Positions 1 through 8,774 of a stretch of 33,915 nt of DNA are shown piece after piece (within the stretch, counting starts at the first letter, position 1; every line of letters starts with the position of its first letter). A program made the position numbers and the translations under genes. A model generated the notes under the pieces. It did not search any database. It worked only from the letters and a program-made list of their open reading frames with translations, and was not told the origin of the DNA. Source of the DNA: Chromatiales bacterium (GTDB taxonomy: Bacteria > Pseudomonadota > Gammaproteobacteria > Thiohalomonadales > Thiohalomonadaceae); the NCBI GenBank assembly GCA_003251535.1, contig QKFD01000065.1, positions 1-33,915 of the forward strand, given 5' to 3'.

Positions 1-238
1 CCCCTCTGGCACCCTCAGCACCGCCGAGGCGATCTCGGTGGTCAACGGCGGCTTGGCGCTGGCGGCCCACTTCGGCGACGGCGTGGTACGCGCCGCCGAT
101 CTGGCCGCCGGCCTGTTGGGGGCGGTGGTGAAAGACCCGGTACAGGATGTGGTGGTGTGGAAGGAGTATCTGGAGACGGTGGTGAAGGAGCGGGAGGAGT
201 GGAAGGACCTCTACCGCGCCTGCCGCGCCATGCTCTAA
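1..238 (+). CDS. MoxR-type AAA ATPase, C-terminal fragment
   Basis: Only the last 78 or so codons are in the window; the reading frame is open from base 2 to the TAA at 236-238. The visible part is a helical AAA lid-type tail (STAEAISVVNGG near its start, ending in KDLYRACRAML) and contains no Walker motifs, so the call rests partly on context. The stop lies 21 bases before a DUF5682 gene, which overlaps a VWA gene. That order is the one seen in E. coli yehL-yehM-yehP and related MoxR/VWA operons. MoxR ATPases are thought to act with VWA partners as metal-insertion or protein-remodelling chaperones. The upstream sequence is needed to confirm Walker A and B. Confidence 0.7.
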   Translation, partial: PSGTLSTAEAISVVNGGLALAAHFGDGVVRAADLAAGLLGAVVKDPVQDVVVWKEYLETVVKEREEWKDLYRACRAML

Positions 239-259
239 CGCCACCCCTTCCGGCCCCCC

Positions 260-2500
260 ATGAGCCTCCATCTATTCGGCATCCGCCACCACGGCCCCGG
301 CTCCGCCCGCAGCCTACTGGCCGCCTTCGAGCAGCTGCGCCCCGACTGCGTGTTGGTGGAGGGGCCGCCGGAGGGGGATGCGCTGCTAGCGCTGCTGGCC
401 GATCCCGATCTCGAACCGCCCGTGGCCCTGCTGGTCTACGCCCCACAACTGCCAGGGCGGGCCGCCTTCTACCCATTTGCCCTCTTCTCACCGGAGTGGC
501 AGGCCCTCTCCTGGGCCATCCGGCACGAGGTCCCAGTCCGCTTTATCGATCTCCCCCAGGCCCACCGGCTCGCCCTGCCGGAGGCGAGCGAGGCACCAGA
601 GGAGCAAGAGGAGGCCGAGGCGACCCAAACGGCCCTCCCGACCCTGCGCCACGACCCCCTGGCGGTGGTGGCCCGCACCGCCGGCTTCGCCGATGGCGAG
701 CGCTGGTGGGAGCGGCTGGTGGAGGAGCGCCCCGACGACCAGGCACTGTTTGCTGCCATCGCCGAACTGATGGCGGAGCTGCGCCGCGACGCGGAGGCGG
801 CGGGGCTGGTAACTGACCCGCTGGAGGCCCAGCGCGAGGCGTGGATGCGCCGCCAGCTGAGGGCGGCACAGAAAGAGGGGTATGAGCGCATCGCAGTGGT
901 GGTGGGGGCCTGGCACCTCCCGGCCCTCAACGGGGAGTACAAGGTGAAGGAGGATAACGCCCTCCTGAAGGGGCTGCCGACGGTGAAGAGTAGCGCCGCC
1001 TGGGTCCCCTGGAGCCACGGTCGCCTCGCCGCTGCCGGCTATGGCGCCGGTATCGAGAGCCCCGGCTGGTATCACCACCTGTTTAGCACCGCACGCCAGG
1101 TCACCAGCCGCTGGCTGATCCACGCCGCCGCCCTGTTGCGGGAGAGTGGTCAAGAGACCTCACCCGCCCATGCAGTGGAGGCGGTGCGTCTGGCCGATAG
1201 CCTCGCCGCCCTGCGGCAACGCCCACTACCGGGACTACCAGAGTTGAACGAGGCGATCCTCACCGTGCTCTGTCACGGTGACCCGCTCATCTTCTCCCGT
1301 ATCGAGCAGCCGCTCCTCATCGGCGAGCGGCTGGGGCGGGTGCCTGAGAGTGCCCCGACCACCCCGCTGGCGCAGGACCTGACCGCCCAACAGAAGCGGT
1401 TGCGGCTCAAGGTGGAGGCGCAGTGGCGGGATCTCACCCTAGATCTGCGCAACGCCACCGATCTGGCCCGCTCCCAGCTACTCCGCCGCCTGCGGCTGCT
1501 GGCCGTCCACTGGGGCACCGGCGGCGAACGCTCCCGCGGTAGCGGCACCTTCAAAGAGCAGTGGCGCATCGCCTGGGAGCCGACGCTCGCCCTGGCCCTG
1601 GTGGAGGCAGGGGCCTGGGGCAACGATGTCGCCAGCGCCGCGACCCGGCGGGCCATCGACCAGGCGCAGGCGGCGGAGTCGATCCCGACCCTCACCGCAC
1701 TGGTGCGTGAGGTGCTATATGCCGATCTCGCAGAGGCGATGGGGCCGGTGCTGGCCGCCCTCGACGCCCGCAGCGCCGTGGCCGGCGACATCACCCACCT
1801 GATGGCGGGTCTGCCCGATCTGGCCCAGCTGCTGCGTTACGGCGATGTGCGCAACACCGCCACCGATCGAGTGGTCCAGGTGGTGCGTGACATGACCGTG
1901 CGCATCACCGCCGGCCTGGGGCTGGCGGTGAGCCACCTGGCCGAGGAGGCGGTCACCCCGCTGTTGCAGCTGCTGGTGGAGGTGGACGCCGCCATCGCCC
2001 TGCTGGACGACGAGGCCCTGTTGCTGGGGTGGCACACCGCCCTCCGTCAACTACTCGGGCGCGCCGGGGTCCACGGCCTGCTCCAGGGACGCGCCTGTCG
2101 CCTCCTACTGGACCGAGGGGCCCTCGATGGTGAGGAGGTGGGCCGCCAGCTGGCCCTCGCCACCTCCATCGGTACCCCGCCGGAGGAGGCGGCCGGTTGG
2201 ATCGACGGCTTCATCGGCGACAGCGGGCAACTGCTGGTCCACGACGACCACCTCTGGACGTTGGTGGACAGCTGGGTCAGCGGCATCGCCCCGGAGCGGT
2301 TTGATGAGGTGCTACCGCTGCTACGGCGCACCTTCAGCCGGCTCCCAGCCGGGGAGCGGGCGGCCCTCGGGCGGCGGGTGCGGGGGAGCAGTGGCCTCCC
2401 CTCCCCCCAGGCCGCCGTCGCCCTCGACAATAGCCGCGCCGCCGCCGCCCTGCCCCTACTCAAACAGCTACTCGGCTGGGAGGTGTCACCCCATGACTGA
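260..2500 (+). CDS. DUF5682 family protein (YehM-like)
   Basis: This encodes 746 residues, close to the length I recall for E. coli YehM. The N-terminus carries the family's opening signature FGIRHHGPGSARS (about residues 6-18), followed by VLVEGPPEGDALL. This layout is reminiscent of TraB/EreA-type folds, but that relation is uncertain. The rest is alanine- and leucine-rich and predicted helical, with no signal peptide or membrane segment, so it should be cytosolic. The gene follows the MoxR ATPase by 21 bases and overlaps the VWA gene by 8 bases, which indicates one translationally coupled operon. Its biochemical role is unknown. The likely role, by context, is a scaffold or effector remodelled by the ATPase-VWA pair. 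Confidence 0.85.
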   Translation: MSLHLFGIRHHGPGSARSLLAAFEQLRPDCVLVEGPPEGDALLALLADPDLEPPVALLVYAPQLPGRAAFYPFALFSPEWQALSWAIRHEVPVRFIDLPQAHRLALPEASEAPEEQEEAEATQTALPTLRHDPLAVVARTAGFADGERWWERLVEERPDDQALFAAIAELMAELRRDAEAAGLVTDPLEAQREAWMRRQLRAAQKEGYERIAVVVGAWHLPALNGEYKVKEDNALLKGLPTVKSSAAWVPWSHGRLAAAGYGAGIESPGWYHHLFSTARQVTSRWLIHAAALLRESGQETSPAHAVEAVRLADSLAALRQRPLPGLPELNEAILTVLCHGDPLIFSRIEQPLLIGERLGRVPESAPTTPLAQDLTAQQKRLRLKVEAQWRDLTLDLRNATDLARSQLLRRLRLLAVHWGTGGERSRGSGTFKEQWRIAWEPTLALALVEAGAWGNDVASAATRRAIDQAQAAESIPTLTALVREVLYADLAEAMGPVLAALDARSAVAGDITHLMAGLPDLAQLLRYGDVRNTATDRVVQVVRDMTVRITAGLGLAVSHLAEEAVTPLLQLLVEVDAAIALLDDEALLLGWHTALRQLLGRAGVHGLLQGRACRLLLDRGALDGEEVGRQLALATSIGTPPEEAAGWIDGFIGDSGQLLVHDDHLWTLVDSWVSGIAPERFDEVLPLLRRTFSRLPAGERAALGRRVRGSSGLPSPQAAVALDNSRAAAALPLLKQLLGWEVSPHD

Positions 2501-3635
2501 TCGGCGAGAGCACTACTGGCGCCTCATCTTGGGTGGCGACGGCTACGGCGCCGACCTGGAGCTGAGCGCGATGGAGCAGCAGCTCGATCAGGCGCTGCAA
2601 GCACTCTATGGTGGAGAGCGCCGAGGCGGCCTCGGCGGCTCCTCCCCCAAGGTGGCCACCTGGCTGGGGGATATCCGCCGCCTCTTCCCCAGCACCGTGG
2701 TGCGGGTGATGCAGCGTGACGCCATGGAGCGCCTCGGCCTGCAACAGTTGCTCCTGGAACCGGAGATCCTGGAGACCATCCAGCCCGATGTCCACCTCGC
2801 CGCCACCCTCATCTCCCTCAAAGAGATGGTCCCGGCCAAGGCCCGCGCCACGGCCCGGGAGGTGGTAAGACGGGTGGTGGAGGCGCTGCTGCAACGGCTG
2901 CAAGAGCCGCTGCGGGAGGCGGTCACCGGCAGCCTTGATCGCGCCCGCCGCAACCGGCGGCCGCGCTTCAAGGAGATCGACTGGGAGCGCACCATCCGCG
3001 CCAATTTGCAGCACTACTCACCCGAACACCGCACGATAGTGCCTGAACGGCTGATCGGTTTCGGCCGTAAGCGGGCGGCGCTGCAAGATATCGTCCTCTG
3101 TGTCGATCAGAGCGGCTCCATGGCCCCCTCGGTGGTACACGCCGGGATCAGCGCCGCGGTCCTCGCCTCCCTGCCGGCGGTGGCCACCCACCTGGTCTGC
3201 TTCGACACCACCGTAGTGGATCTCACCGAGCAGCTGCATGACGACCCGGTGGAGCTGCTATTCGGCGTTCAACTCGGCGGCGGGACCGATATCGCCGCCG
3301 CCCTCGGCTACTGCCGCAGCCTGGTGACCCGTCCTCAACAGACGGTGATGGTGCTGATCAGCGATCTCTATGATGGCGGTCACTCCCGCGAAACCCTGCG
3401 CCATGCGGCCGAACTGATCGCCGCTGGGGTCAATCTGATCGTCCTGCTCGCCCTCGCCGATGATGGCGCCCCCAGCTACGACCACCAGATGGCGACCGAC
3501 TTTGCCACCCTGGGGGCCCCCACCTTTGCTTGCACCCCAGACCAGTTTCCCGAGCTGATGGCGGCGGCCTTGGCGCGGGAGGATATCGCCAACTGGGCGG
3601 CAGAGCGGGGCATCGGCACCACCCGCGGGGCGTGA
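2493..3635 (+). CDS. VWA domain protein (YehP-like)
   Basis: This encodes 380 residues. The ATG at 2493 lies inside the end of the DUF5682 gene (8-base overlap). A much longer upstream reading frame exists but only shadows that gene, so I reject it as the start. Residues 1-195 are a helical N-terminal region. From about residue 200 a VWA domain follows with a complete metal site (MIDAS): D205-Q-S-G-S209, a Thr in GGGTDIAAAL, and an Asp in LISDLYDGG. VWA proteins of this type partner MoxR ATPases. The E. coli neighbour yehQ (SWIM zinc finger) is not found downstream, so a SWIM gene, if present, should lie left of the window. Confidence 0.88.
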   Translation: MTDRREHYWRLILGGDGYGADLELSAMEQQLDQALQALYGGERRGGLGGSSPKVATWLGDIRRLFPSTVVRVMQRDAMERLGLQQLLLEPEILETIQPDVHLAATLISLKEMVPAKARATAREVVRRVVEALLQRLQEPLREAVTGSLDRARRNRRPRFKEIDWERTIRANLQHYSPEHRTIVPERLIGFGRKRAALQDIVLCVDQSGSMAPSVVHAGISAAVLASLPAVATHLVCFDTTVVDLTEQLHDDPVELLFGVQLGGGTDIAAALGYCRSLVTRPQQTVMVLISDLYDGGHSRETLRHAAELIAAGVNLIVLLALADDGAPSYDHQMATDFATLGAPTFACTPDQFPELMAAALAREDIANWAAERGIGTTRGA

Positions 3636-3870
3636 GCCGCCGCGAGGTGACCAGCCAGAAGAGGTTTTTGCAAAATAGCGTGTAGAACCTTTTATAACGG
3701 GCACCTCTCCGGCCCCGCCAAGTGGCGGCAAAGCAGACAGCGCCGGCGGCCCTAGTGGGCAACGCCCCCCCTGACCGCAGGCCCACCCCCGCCATCGCTG
3801 AACTGCGCCCAACGGATAGAAGAGGCCCAGCCCCCGCCTCGCCCATCCCCCCATATGCCAATGGCTTAAT

Positions 3871-3886
3871 TGAACTTACAAGTTCA
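3871..3886. repeat. Perfect 7-bp palindrome, operator-like
   Basis: The sequence TGAACTT-AC-AAGTTCA is a perfect inverted repeat with a 2-base centre in an AT-richer patch. It has the size and symmetry of a dimeric repressor site. It lies about 325 bases upstream of the best promoter of the WGR-DUF4132 gene, so a direct link to that promoter is not evident. Confidence 0.4.
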
Positions 3887-4134
3887 CTTTAGCCTGATAT
3901 TTCCATGGTATGGGGTCCCCCTTTGCTCCCCATTGCCACCCGCCGGCATCGCCTTGAGCCCCCCAGTACGCCCCACCTTGGCCCCCTGCAACGCGCCCCC
4001 AGCCCCCTGACTGAGCCCCTCTGCCAATGGAGATGAGCCACCCGGCCAGTGCCCCCCAGCACCACATCGATGCGACATCCGTACTAAACTTTGTTTAAGC
4101 TAACCCTACAGAAGGGCTCTGAAATGGGGGAAAC

Positions 4135-4150
4135 GGCGCCTTCAGGCGCC
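4135..4150. repeat. Short hairpin GGCGCC-TTCA-GGCGCC
   Basis: A 6-bp perfect stem with a 4-base loop lies about 45 bases before the promoter of the WGR-DUF4132 gene. No T-tract follows, so terminator function is not supported. It could be a REP-like element or a chance GC palindrome. Confidence 0.3.
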
Positions 4151-4195
4151 CACGAAACATCCTCCGGAAATGGGTCAGATAAGTGTAAATGGGTA

Positions 4196-4223
4196 TTGGA
4201 AGGGTAGAGGGCTTGGCTATACT
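4196..4223 (+). promoter_or_regulatory. Candidate sigma-70 promoter for the WGR-DUF4132 gene
   Basis: The -35 candidate TTGGAA (4196-4201) is followed by a 16-base spacer and the -10 candidate TATACT (4218-4223), which matches 5 of 6 consensus bases. Transcription would begin near 4230, about 40 bases before the ATG at 4269, which has a GGGAG ribosome-binding site. The promoter implies that this gene is not simply the last gene of the MoxR operon. Confidence 0.5.
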
Positions 4224-4268
4224 CTGCCCGCCCTACCCCACCACAACTAGAGCGAGAAAGGGAGTTCC

Positions 4269-7200
4269 ATGCGGCGGTTTGAATTGGCCAAGGAGAAGCC
4301 GAATCGGTTCTGGCATATTCAGGTCAACGGTCGTGAACTGGTGCTGCACTATGGACGCTGCGGCACGAATGGTAGGCGCCAGACCCATCACTTTGAAACC
4401 AATGAAGAGGCGGCGCTGGCGGCGCGCCACCTGATCCGCGAGCGGCAGGCCGAGGGGTATCGGGAGCAGCCTTCCCACCCCAGTCGCACCTCGCCCCCGT
4501 TGGGGATCGAGTGGCCACGGGGGGGCTTCATCTGGAACGATGCCCTGCGCGCCCAGCTGCCCGTGGTGCGCGGTATCCACGCCCCGGCCACCCCCCTCTA
4601 CCAGGACGCCATCACCACCCCCCCCTCCTTTGATCGGGTCTATAGCCCCCTGGCGCGCACCGCCCCCTGGCTGCATGACCCCTGGGGCCCGGTGGAGGCC
4701 CGCTCCGCATTGAGTTCTGCCACCCTGCGCAGCGGCGATACCGCCTACTGGCATGAGCTGCTGCAACAGTGCGCCGCCCGCCCCCACCCGGAGCAGGCGT
4801 TGATCTGGGCGGTGGAGGTCGCCATCACCGAGCGGGACCTGGCCTTCGCTACCGCGGCCCTCATCGACGTGGCGGAGTTGATCGCCCCCTATATCTCCCG
4901 CTGGTCCGGCAATAGCGACGCCTTCAAACGGTTGCGCGGCATCCTGGCCGCCGCCGCCGAGGAGAGCCATGCCGCGGCCAAACAGGAGGCGGCCCAGCGG
5001 CGTGGCCGCTCACCGCTACTGGATGCGGTGATCTCCTATCTCTTCCCCGAGGTCCTGGCCTGGGCCGAGCTGGCGGTACTGGAGGACCTGCCGGAGGAGC
5101 AGCGCTGGTGGTTGAACGAGTCAACCATGACCGTCACCACCGCCTGTCGCCACTTTGAACGGGCCGCCTTCTATCTGCCCTGTGCCAAGGAGGCGGTCCT
5201 CCTGCAACTCCACCTGCACGATGAGGCGGCCCTACCGTTTCTGGAGCAGCTGCTAGAGCACGCCCGCGACAAAGAGGACCTACGCACCCTGCTCGGCCTC
5301 CTGGTTCGCCTCCACACCCCCCAACTGCTCCCCCTGCTGTTGGCCCACATTGGCCAACTAGAGGTGCGCACGGCGTTGGAGAAGCTGGCGGAGCAGTGGC
5401 CGGCGGCGGTGCTGTTCGACGCCATGGCGCGGGCCACCACCAGCGACCAGACCGCCCTCACCGAGTGGGTCACCCGGCAGGCGCTACGCTTCCCGGCCGC
5501 AACGGACAGCGCCCTCGCGGCCAGTAGCGACCTGGTGCGGGCACTGTTTGGCCAACGGATCGCCCCCAGCGCCCCGCGGGAGGCGGCGGCGGAGGCGCTG
5601 CCCCCACTGCTGCGTTATCCCCCCTGGATCAATCGGGAGCAGCCCCCGGCCATCCCCAGCTTCGCCCTACGCCCGCAGCTACCGCCCGATGGGATCCGTT
5701 GGCCGGCCGGTCTGTGGGAGGAGTGGCGCAGCTATCAGCTGCCACCCTGGCTCGCGGCCCGTGCCGAACCCGGGCAACCCCTCAGTGACCACGCCACCCT
5801 GGAGCGCTGCTATCTGCGCCAGCTACAGGTCGCCCCCGAGGCCCACGATCGCCTGCTGGCCGGCCAACGGCTGCGCCCCGGTGATCTCTGCAAGGAGGGG
5901 CAAGAGGGGCTATCGGTCGATCTCCTACTGATGTTGCCCGACGCCACCGCCATTACCCTCTGGAACGGCATCCCCCCCACCGCCTGGTTCCTCCCCAACG
6001 GCCCCGCCCCCATCCGGGCCCTACTGGCGCGCCACGGCCTGCACTGTAAACCGGGCCTCATCGCCTTTGCCACGCTACTCCCGGACCCTGGATTGGCCCT
6101 CGCCCTCCCCTTCGGCATCGCCGAGCTGGCCCCGGTAGTGGCCCACGCCTTTCTCCAGCTGAAGCGGAGTCGGCCCGCTGCCACCGCCTGGCTGCGGACC
6201 CACCCAGAGGCGGCCTCCGCGGCCCTCATCCCCCTCGCCTTTGGCCGCGAGCGGGCGGCCCAGCGCAGCGCCCTCGCGGCGCTGCGTTTCCTCGCCAGCA
6301 GCGAGCAGCAGGCCGTGGTGCGCGAGGCCGCCAGCCGCTACGGCGCCACCGCCGCCACCGTCATGGATCTGATCATCGGGGTCGATCCGGCCGCCATCCT
6401 GCCGCCGCGGATGCCCAAGCTCCCCCCCTTCTTCATCCCTGCCACCCTGCCCCGCCCTATCCTGCAAAACGGTGGCGCCCTGCCGATTCAGGCCGTGGAG
6501 CACCTGGGCCTGATGCTGGCCATCAGCACCTTGGATCAACCCTATGCGGGTCTGACGGAGGTGAAGGCGGCGTGCAACAGCGACTCGCTCGCCCGCTTTG
6601 CCTGGGGGCTATTCGAGGCCTGGCATGAGGCGGGGGCCCCCAAGAAAGAGGTGTGGGCATTCCACGCCCTCGCCCACCTGGGTGACGACGATGTGGCGCG
6701 CCGCCTCGCCGGCCTCATCCGTGACTGGCCGGGCCAAGCGGCCCACGCCCGCGCCGTCATCGGCCTGGAGATCCTGGCGGCCATCGGCAGCGATGTGGCC
6801 TTGATGCAGCTGGATCGCCTCGCCAACAAGGTGAAGTTCAAGGGGCTGAAAGAGAAGGCCGCCGAGAAGGTGGCCCAGATCGCCTTGGCGCGCGGCCTCA
6901 CCACCGATGAGCTGGCTGATCGGCTGGTCCCCGATCTGGGGCTAGACCCCAACGGCACCGCCGAGCTGAGCTTCGGGCCACGCCGCTTCTTCGTCACCTT
7001 TGACGAGCAGTTACGGCCCTGGGTCAGGGATGAAGAGGGGCACCGCCTGCCCCAACTCCCGCCCCCCACCGCCAGCGACGACCCGACCTTGGCCGCCACT
7101 GCCCAGGAGCGCTTTCAGCTGCTCCAGCGGGAGGTGGACAGCATGATCGCCCAACAGGTGCGACGCCTTGAGCAGGCGATGTGCGAGCGGCGCCGCTGGC

Positions 7201-7856
7201 CCCTGGCGGAGCTACGCCCGCTCTTCCTCGATCACCCGCTACTGCGGCAGCTGGCCCGCCGCCTCGTCTGGGCGGCCTGGCGGGAGGGTGGGCTCTATGC
7301 AACCTTCCACATCACGGCGGAGCTGACCTTGGCCGATCACCACGCCACACCGCTCGAACTACCGGCCGGCTGTGAGGTGGGGGTTGCCCACCCGCTCGAT
7401 CTCTCCTCCAGCGTGGCCCGCGCCTTCGCGGAGCGGCTGGACCAGCAGCAGCTCCAGCAGCCCTTCCCCCAGCTGGAACGCGAGACCTACACCCTGGAGG
7501 AGCATGAACGCCAGCGTGATGGGGTGACCCGCTTTGCCACCCGGCCGGTGGCCACCGACAACCTCATGGGGCTGTTGGGTCGCGGTTGGGAGCATGGAGC
7601 GGCGGAGGAGACCGGCTGGATCGGCTGGTTCATCAAACCGCTCCCAGCCGGCTTGGAGGCGGTGCTGGAGATCGATCCGGGGACCTACATAGAGGACCCG
7701 GCCGCCGAGCCGATCCAGGTGGTCACCAACATCACGGTTCAGCACCGTCGCGCCGATCGAGGGCAGCGCAACCCGCCCGATCTCGGTCTGCTCGATCCGG
7801 TGGTGATCAGCGAACTACTGCGCGACGCCGCCCTACTGGGGCTCGATCCCAAATAG
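4269..7856 (+). CDS. WGR and DUF4132 domain protein (YehI/MolR-like)
   Basis: This encodes 1195 residues, close to the roughly 1200 of E. coli YehI. Residues 1-66 form a WGR domain (LVLHYGRCGTNGR, with Tyr in place of the first Trp; then HHFETNEEAALAA). WGR domains occur in PARPs and bind nucleic-acid ends, so a nucleic-acid sensing role is a family-based guess. The middle, about 170-860, is a long Leu/Ala-rich helical-repeat region. From about residue 880 to the end lies the DUF4132 region, opening near ELSFGPRRFFVTFDEQ. There is no signal peptide or membrane span. The ATG has a GGGAG site 5-6 bases upstream. Co-location with MoxR, DUF5682 and VWA genes mirrors the E. coli yeh locus. The name MolR reflects an old molybdate link that I do not take as evidence here. 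Confidence 0.88.
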   Translation: MRRFELAKEKPNRFWHIQVNGRELVLHYGRCGTNGRRQTHHFETNEEAALAARHLIRERQAEGYREQPSHPSRTSPPLGIEWPRGGFIWNDALRAQLPVVRGIHAPATPLYQDAITTPPSFDRVYSPLARTAPWLHDPWGPVEARSALSSATLRSGDTAYWHELLQQCAARPHPEQALIWAVEVAITERDLAFATAALIDVAELIAPYISRWSGNSDAFKRLRGILAAAAEESHAAAKQEAAQRRGRSPLLDAVISYLFPEVLAWAELAVLEDLPEEQRWWLNESTMTVTTACRHFERAAFYLPCAKEAVLLQLHLHDEAALPFLEQLLEHARDKEDLRTLLGLLVRLHTPQLLPLLLAHIGQLEVRTALEKLAEQWPAAVLFDAMARATTSDQTALTEWVTRQALRFPAATDSALAASSDLVRALFGQRIAPSAPREAAAEALPPLLRYPPWINREQPPAIPSFALRPQLPPDGIRWPAGLWEEWRSYQLPPWLAARAEPGQPLSDHATLERCYLRQLQVAPEAHDRLLAGQRLRPGDLCKEGQEGLSVDLLLMLPDATAITLWNGIPPTAWFLPNGPAPIRALLARHGLHCKPGLIAFATLLPDPGLALALPFGIAELAPVVAHAFLQLKRSRPAATAWLRTHPEAASAALIPLAFGRERAAQRSALAALRFLASSEQQAVVREAASRYGATAATVMDLIIGVDPAAILPPRMPKLPPFFIPATLPRPILQNGGALPIQAVEHLGLMLAISTLDQPYAGLTEVKAACNSDSLARFAWGLFEAWHEAGAPKKEVWAFHALAHLGDDDVARRLAGLIRDWPGQAAHARAVIGLEILAAIGSDVALMQLDRLANKVKFKGLKEKAAEKVAQIALARGLTTDELADRLVPDLGLDPNGTAELSFGPRRFFVTFDEQLRPWVRDEEGHRLPQLPPPTASDDPTLAATAQERFQLLQREVDSMIAQQVRRLEQAMCERRRWPLAELRPLFLDHPLLRQLARRLVWAAWREGGLYATFHITAELTLADHHATPLELPAGCEVGVAHPLDLSSSVARAFAERLDQQQLQQPFPQLERETYTLEEHERQRDGVTRFATRPVATDNLMGLLGRGWEHGAAEETGWIGWFIKPLPAGLEAVLEIDPGTYIEDPAAEPIQVVTNITVQHRRADRGQRNPPDLGLLDPVVISELLRDAALLGLDPK

Positions 7857-7862
7857 GTGAGC

Positions 7863-7895
7863 GGGACCCGCCACTCAGGCCATGGGGCGGGTCCC
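7863..7895. terminator. Bidirectional terminator-like hairpin between convergent genes
   Basis: GGGACCCGCC (7863-7872) and GGCGGGTCCC (7886-7895) are perfect 10-base inverted arms around a 13-base loop. The hairpin begins 7 bases after the WGR-DUF4132 stop and includes the end of the opposing nuclease gene. There is no clear U-tract on either strand, so its strength as an intrinsic terminator is uncertain. Confidence 0.5.
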
Positions 7896-8726
7896 CCGGC
7901 ACTCTGGAAAACGGCTGCACCCCCAGAACGGCTGCCCCTGTAGCGCCCCCTGACGTGCGGTGCGCTGCACCATGGGGCTACCGCAGCGGGGGCAGCGGGG
8001 CAGTGACTCGGCCGCCGCCGCCACCGCATTGATCTCCTGCTTCAGCTCACTCCCCCGCAGCAGGACAATCCCGGCCTGGCGGGCAAACGCCTCCGCCTCC
8101 GCGGTGTACTCCCCCGCGGCCACCAGGAAGCCCCCCGCCGCCCGATGGGTCGCCACTAGGCCAGCCAACTCCCGCACCGGCTTGACCCCCACCCGCTGCG
8201 AGCGCCACTGCTTGCACTGCACCAAGTAGAGGGCCCCCGCCCGCCGCAGCTCAAGATCAATCCCGCCATCGGGCCCAGCGCCCCCCAGCTCCCGCACCCG
8301 ATACCCCTGGCGCCGAAACAGCTCCCCCACCAGTAGCTCAAACTCCCGCCAACTGGGGGCAAATAGCGCCTCCCGCCCGCTCGCGGCGGCCACCCCGGCC
8401 AGTAGCCGGGCACGCCGACGCCTCGCTAACCACGAGAAACAGGCCCCCAGGGCAAAGGTGAGTGGTAACAGATACTGACCCCAGAGCGCCCCCTTCTGGA
8501 GCAGCAGCGGTGGGATAGCCGCGCGCCAACCCTCGCTGTTGCGGGGCACTGACCCGGCCATCTGGGCATAGGGGTGTAGCCAGAGATAGGCGGCAGCGGC
8601 CAGGGCGACCCCTAGCCACCATGGCAGGCGGAGCAGCCCACCGATGGCCCGCCGCCAGAGGCCGCCATGGCTACGGACCACCGCCTCAATCCCCTTGCAC
8701 GGGGCGGCGGAGCGGTGGTAGACCAC
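7875..8726 (-). CDS. Membrane-anchored Mrr-type nuclease with zinc ribbon
   Basis: This encodes 283 residues. Two hydrophobic segments (about 33-51 and 83-100) precede an Mrr-like restriction endonuclease fold (about 120-230). The catalytic pattern is visible as GGID157 followed by Q170-C-K172 (LYLVQCKQW), the D...QxK arrangement of this family. A C-terminal topoisomerase-type zinc ribbon carries C245 and C248 (CPRCGSPM) with C270 and C276 (FWGCSRFPEC). Two-TM Mrr proteins are often called restriction endonucleases, but targeting of modified or foreign DNA is not proved for this type. It faces the WGR-DUF4132 gene with an 18-base gap and is transcribed separately. The start could be a little downstream of 8726, since no strong ribosome-binding site decides it. 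Confidence 0.8.
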   Translation of the reverse strand: MVYHRSAAPCKGIEAVVRSHGGLWRRAIGGLLRLPWWLGVALAAAAYLWLHPYAQMAGSVPRNSEGWRAAIPPLLLQKGALWGQYLLPLTFALGACFSWLARRRRARLLAGVAAASGREALFAPSWREFELLVGELFRRQGYRVRELGGAGPDGGIDLELRRAGALYLVQCKQWRSQRVGVKPVRELAGLVATHRAAGGFLVAAGEYTAEAEAFARQAGIVLLRGSELKQEINAVAAAAESLPRCPRCGSPMVQRTARQGALQGQPFWGCSRFPECRGTRPMA

Positions 8727-8774
8727 GACGCACTAGGGGACTGGCGGGATGCGCGATGACCGACACCGGCGCGC

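Larger units (their letters stand above)
3636..4195. other. Noncoding stretch between the VWA and WGR-DUF4132 genes
   Basis: About 560 bases hold no convincing coding frame; the short frames on the minus strand have no family features or ribosome-binding sites. A hairpin CCGCCA-AG-TGGCGG (3715-3728) follows the VWA stop by about 80 bases and could mark the operon end, but it has no T-tract. Base composition shifts to AT-richer patches around 3860-3900 and 4080-4100, where two palindromes lie (3871-3886, and TAAAC-TTT-GTTTA at 4085-4097). A direct repeat AAATGGGT occurs twice around 4168-4193. I see no RNA gene that I can name. Confidence 0.5.

Noticed and set aside
2127-2492. Upstream extension of the VWA reading frame
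   Set aside because: It overlaps the DUF5682 gene in another frame and has an Arg/Ser/Pro-rich noise composition.
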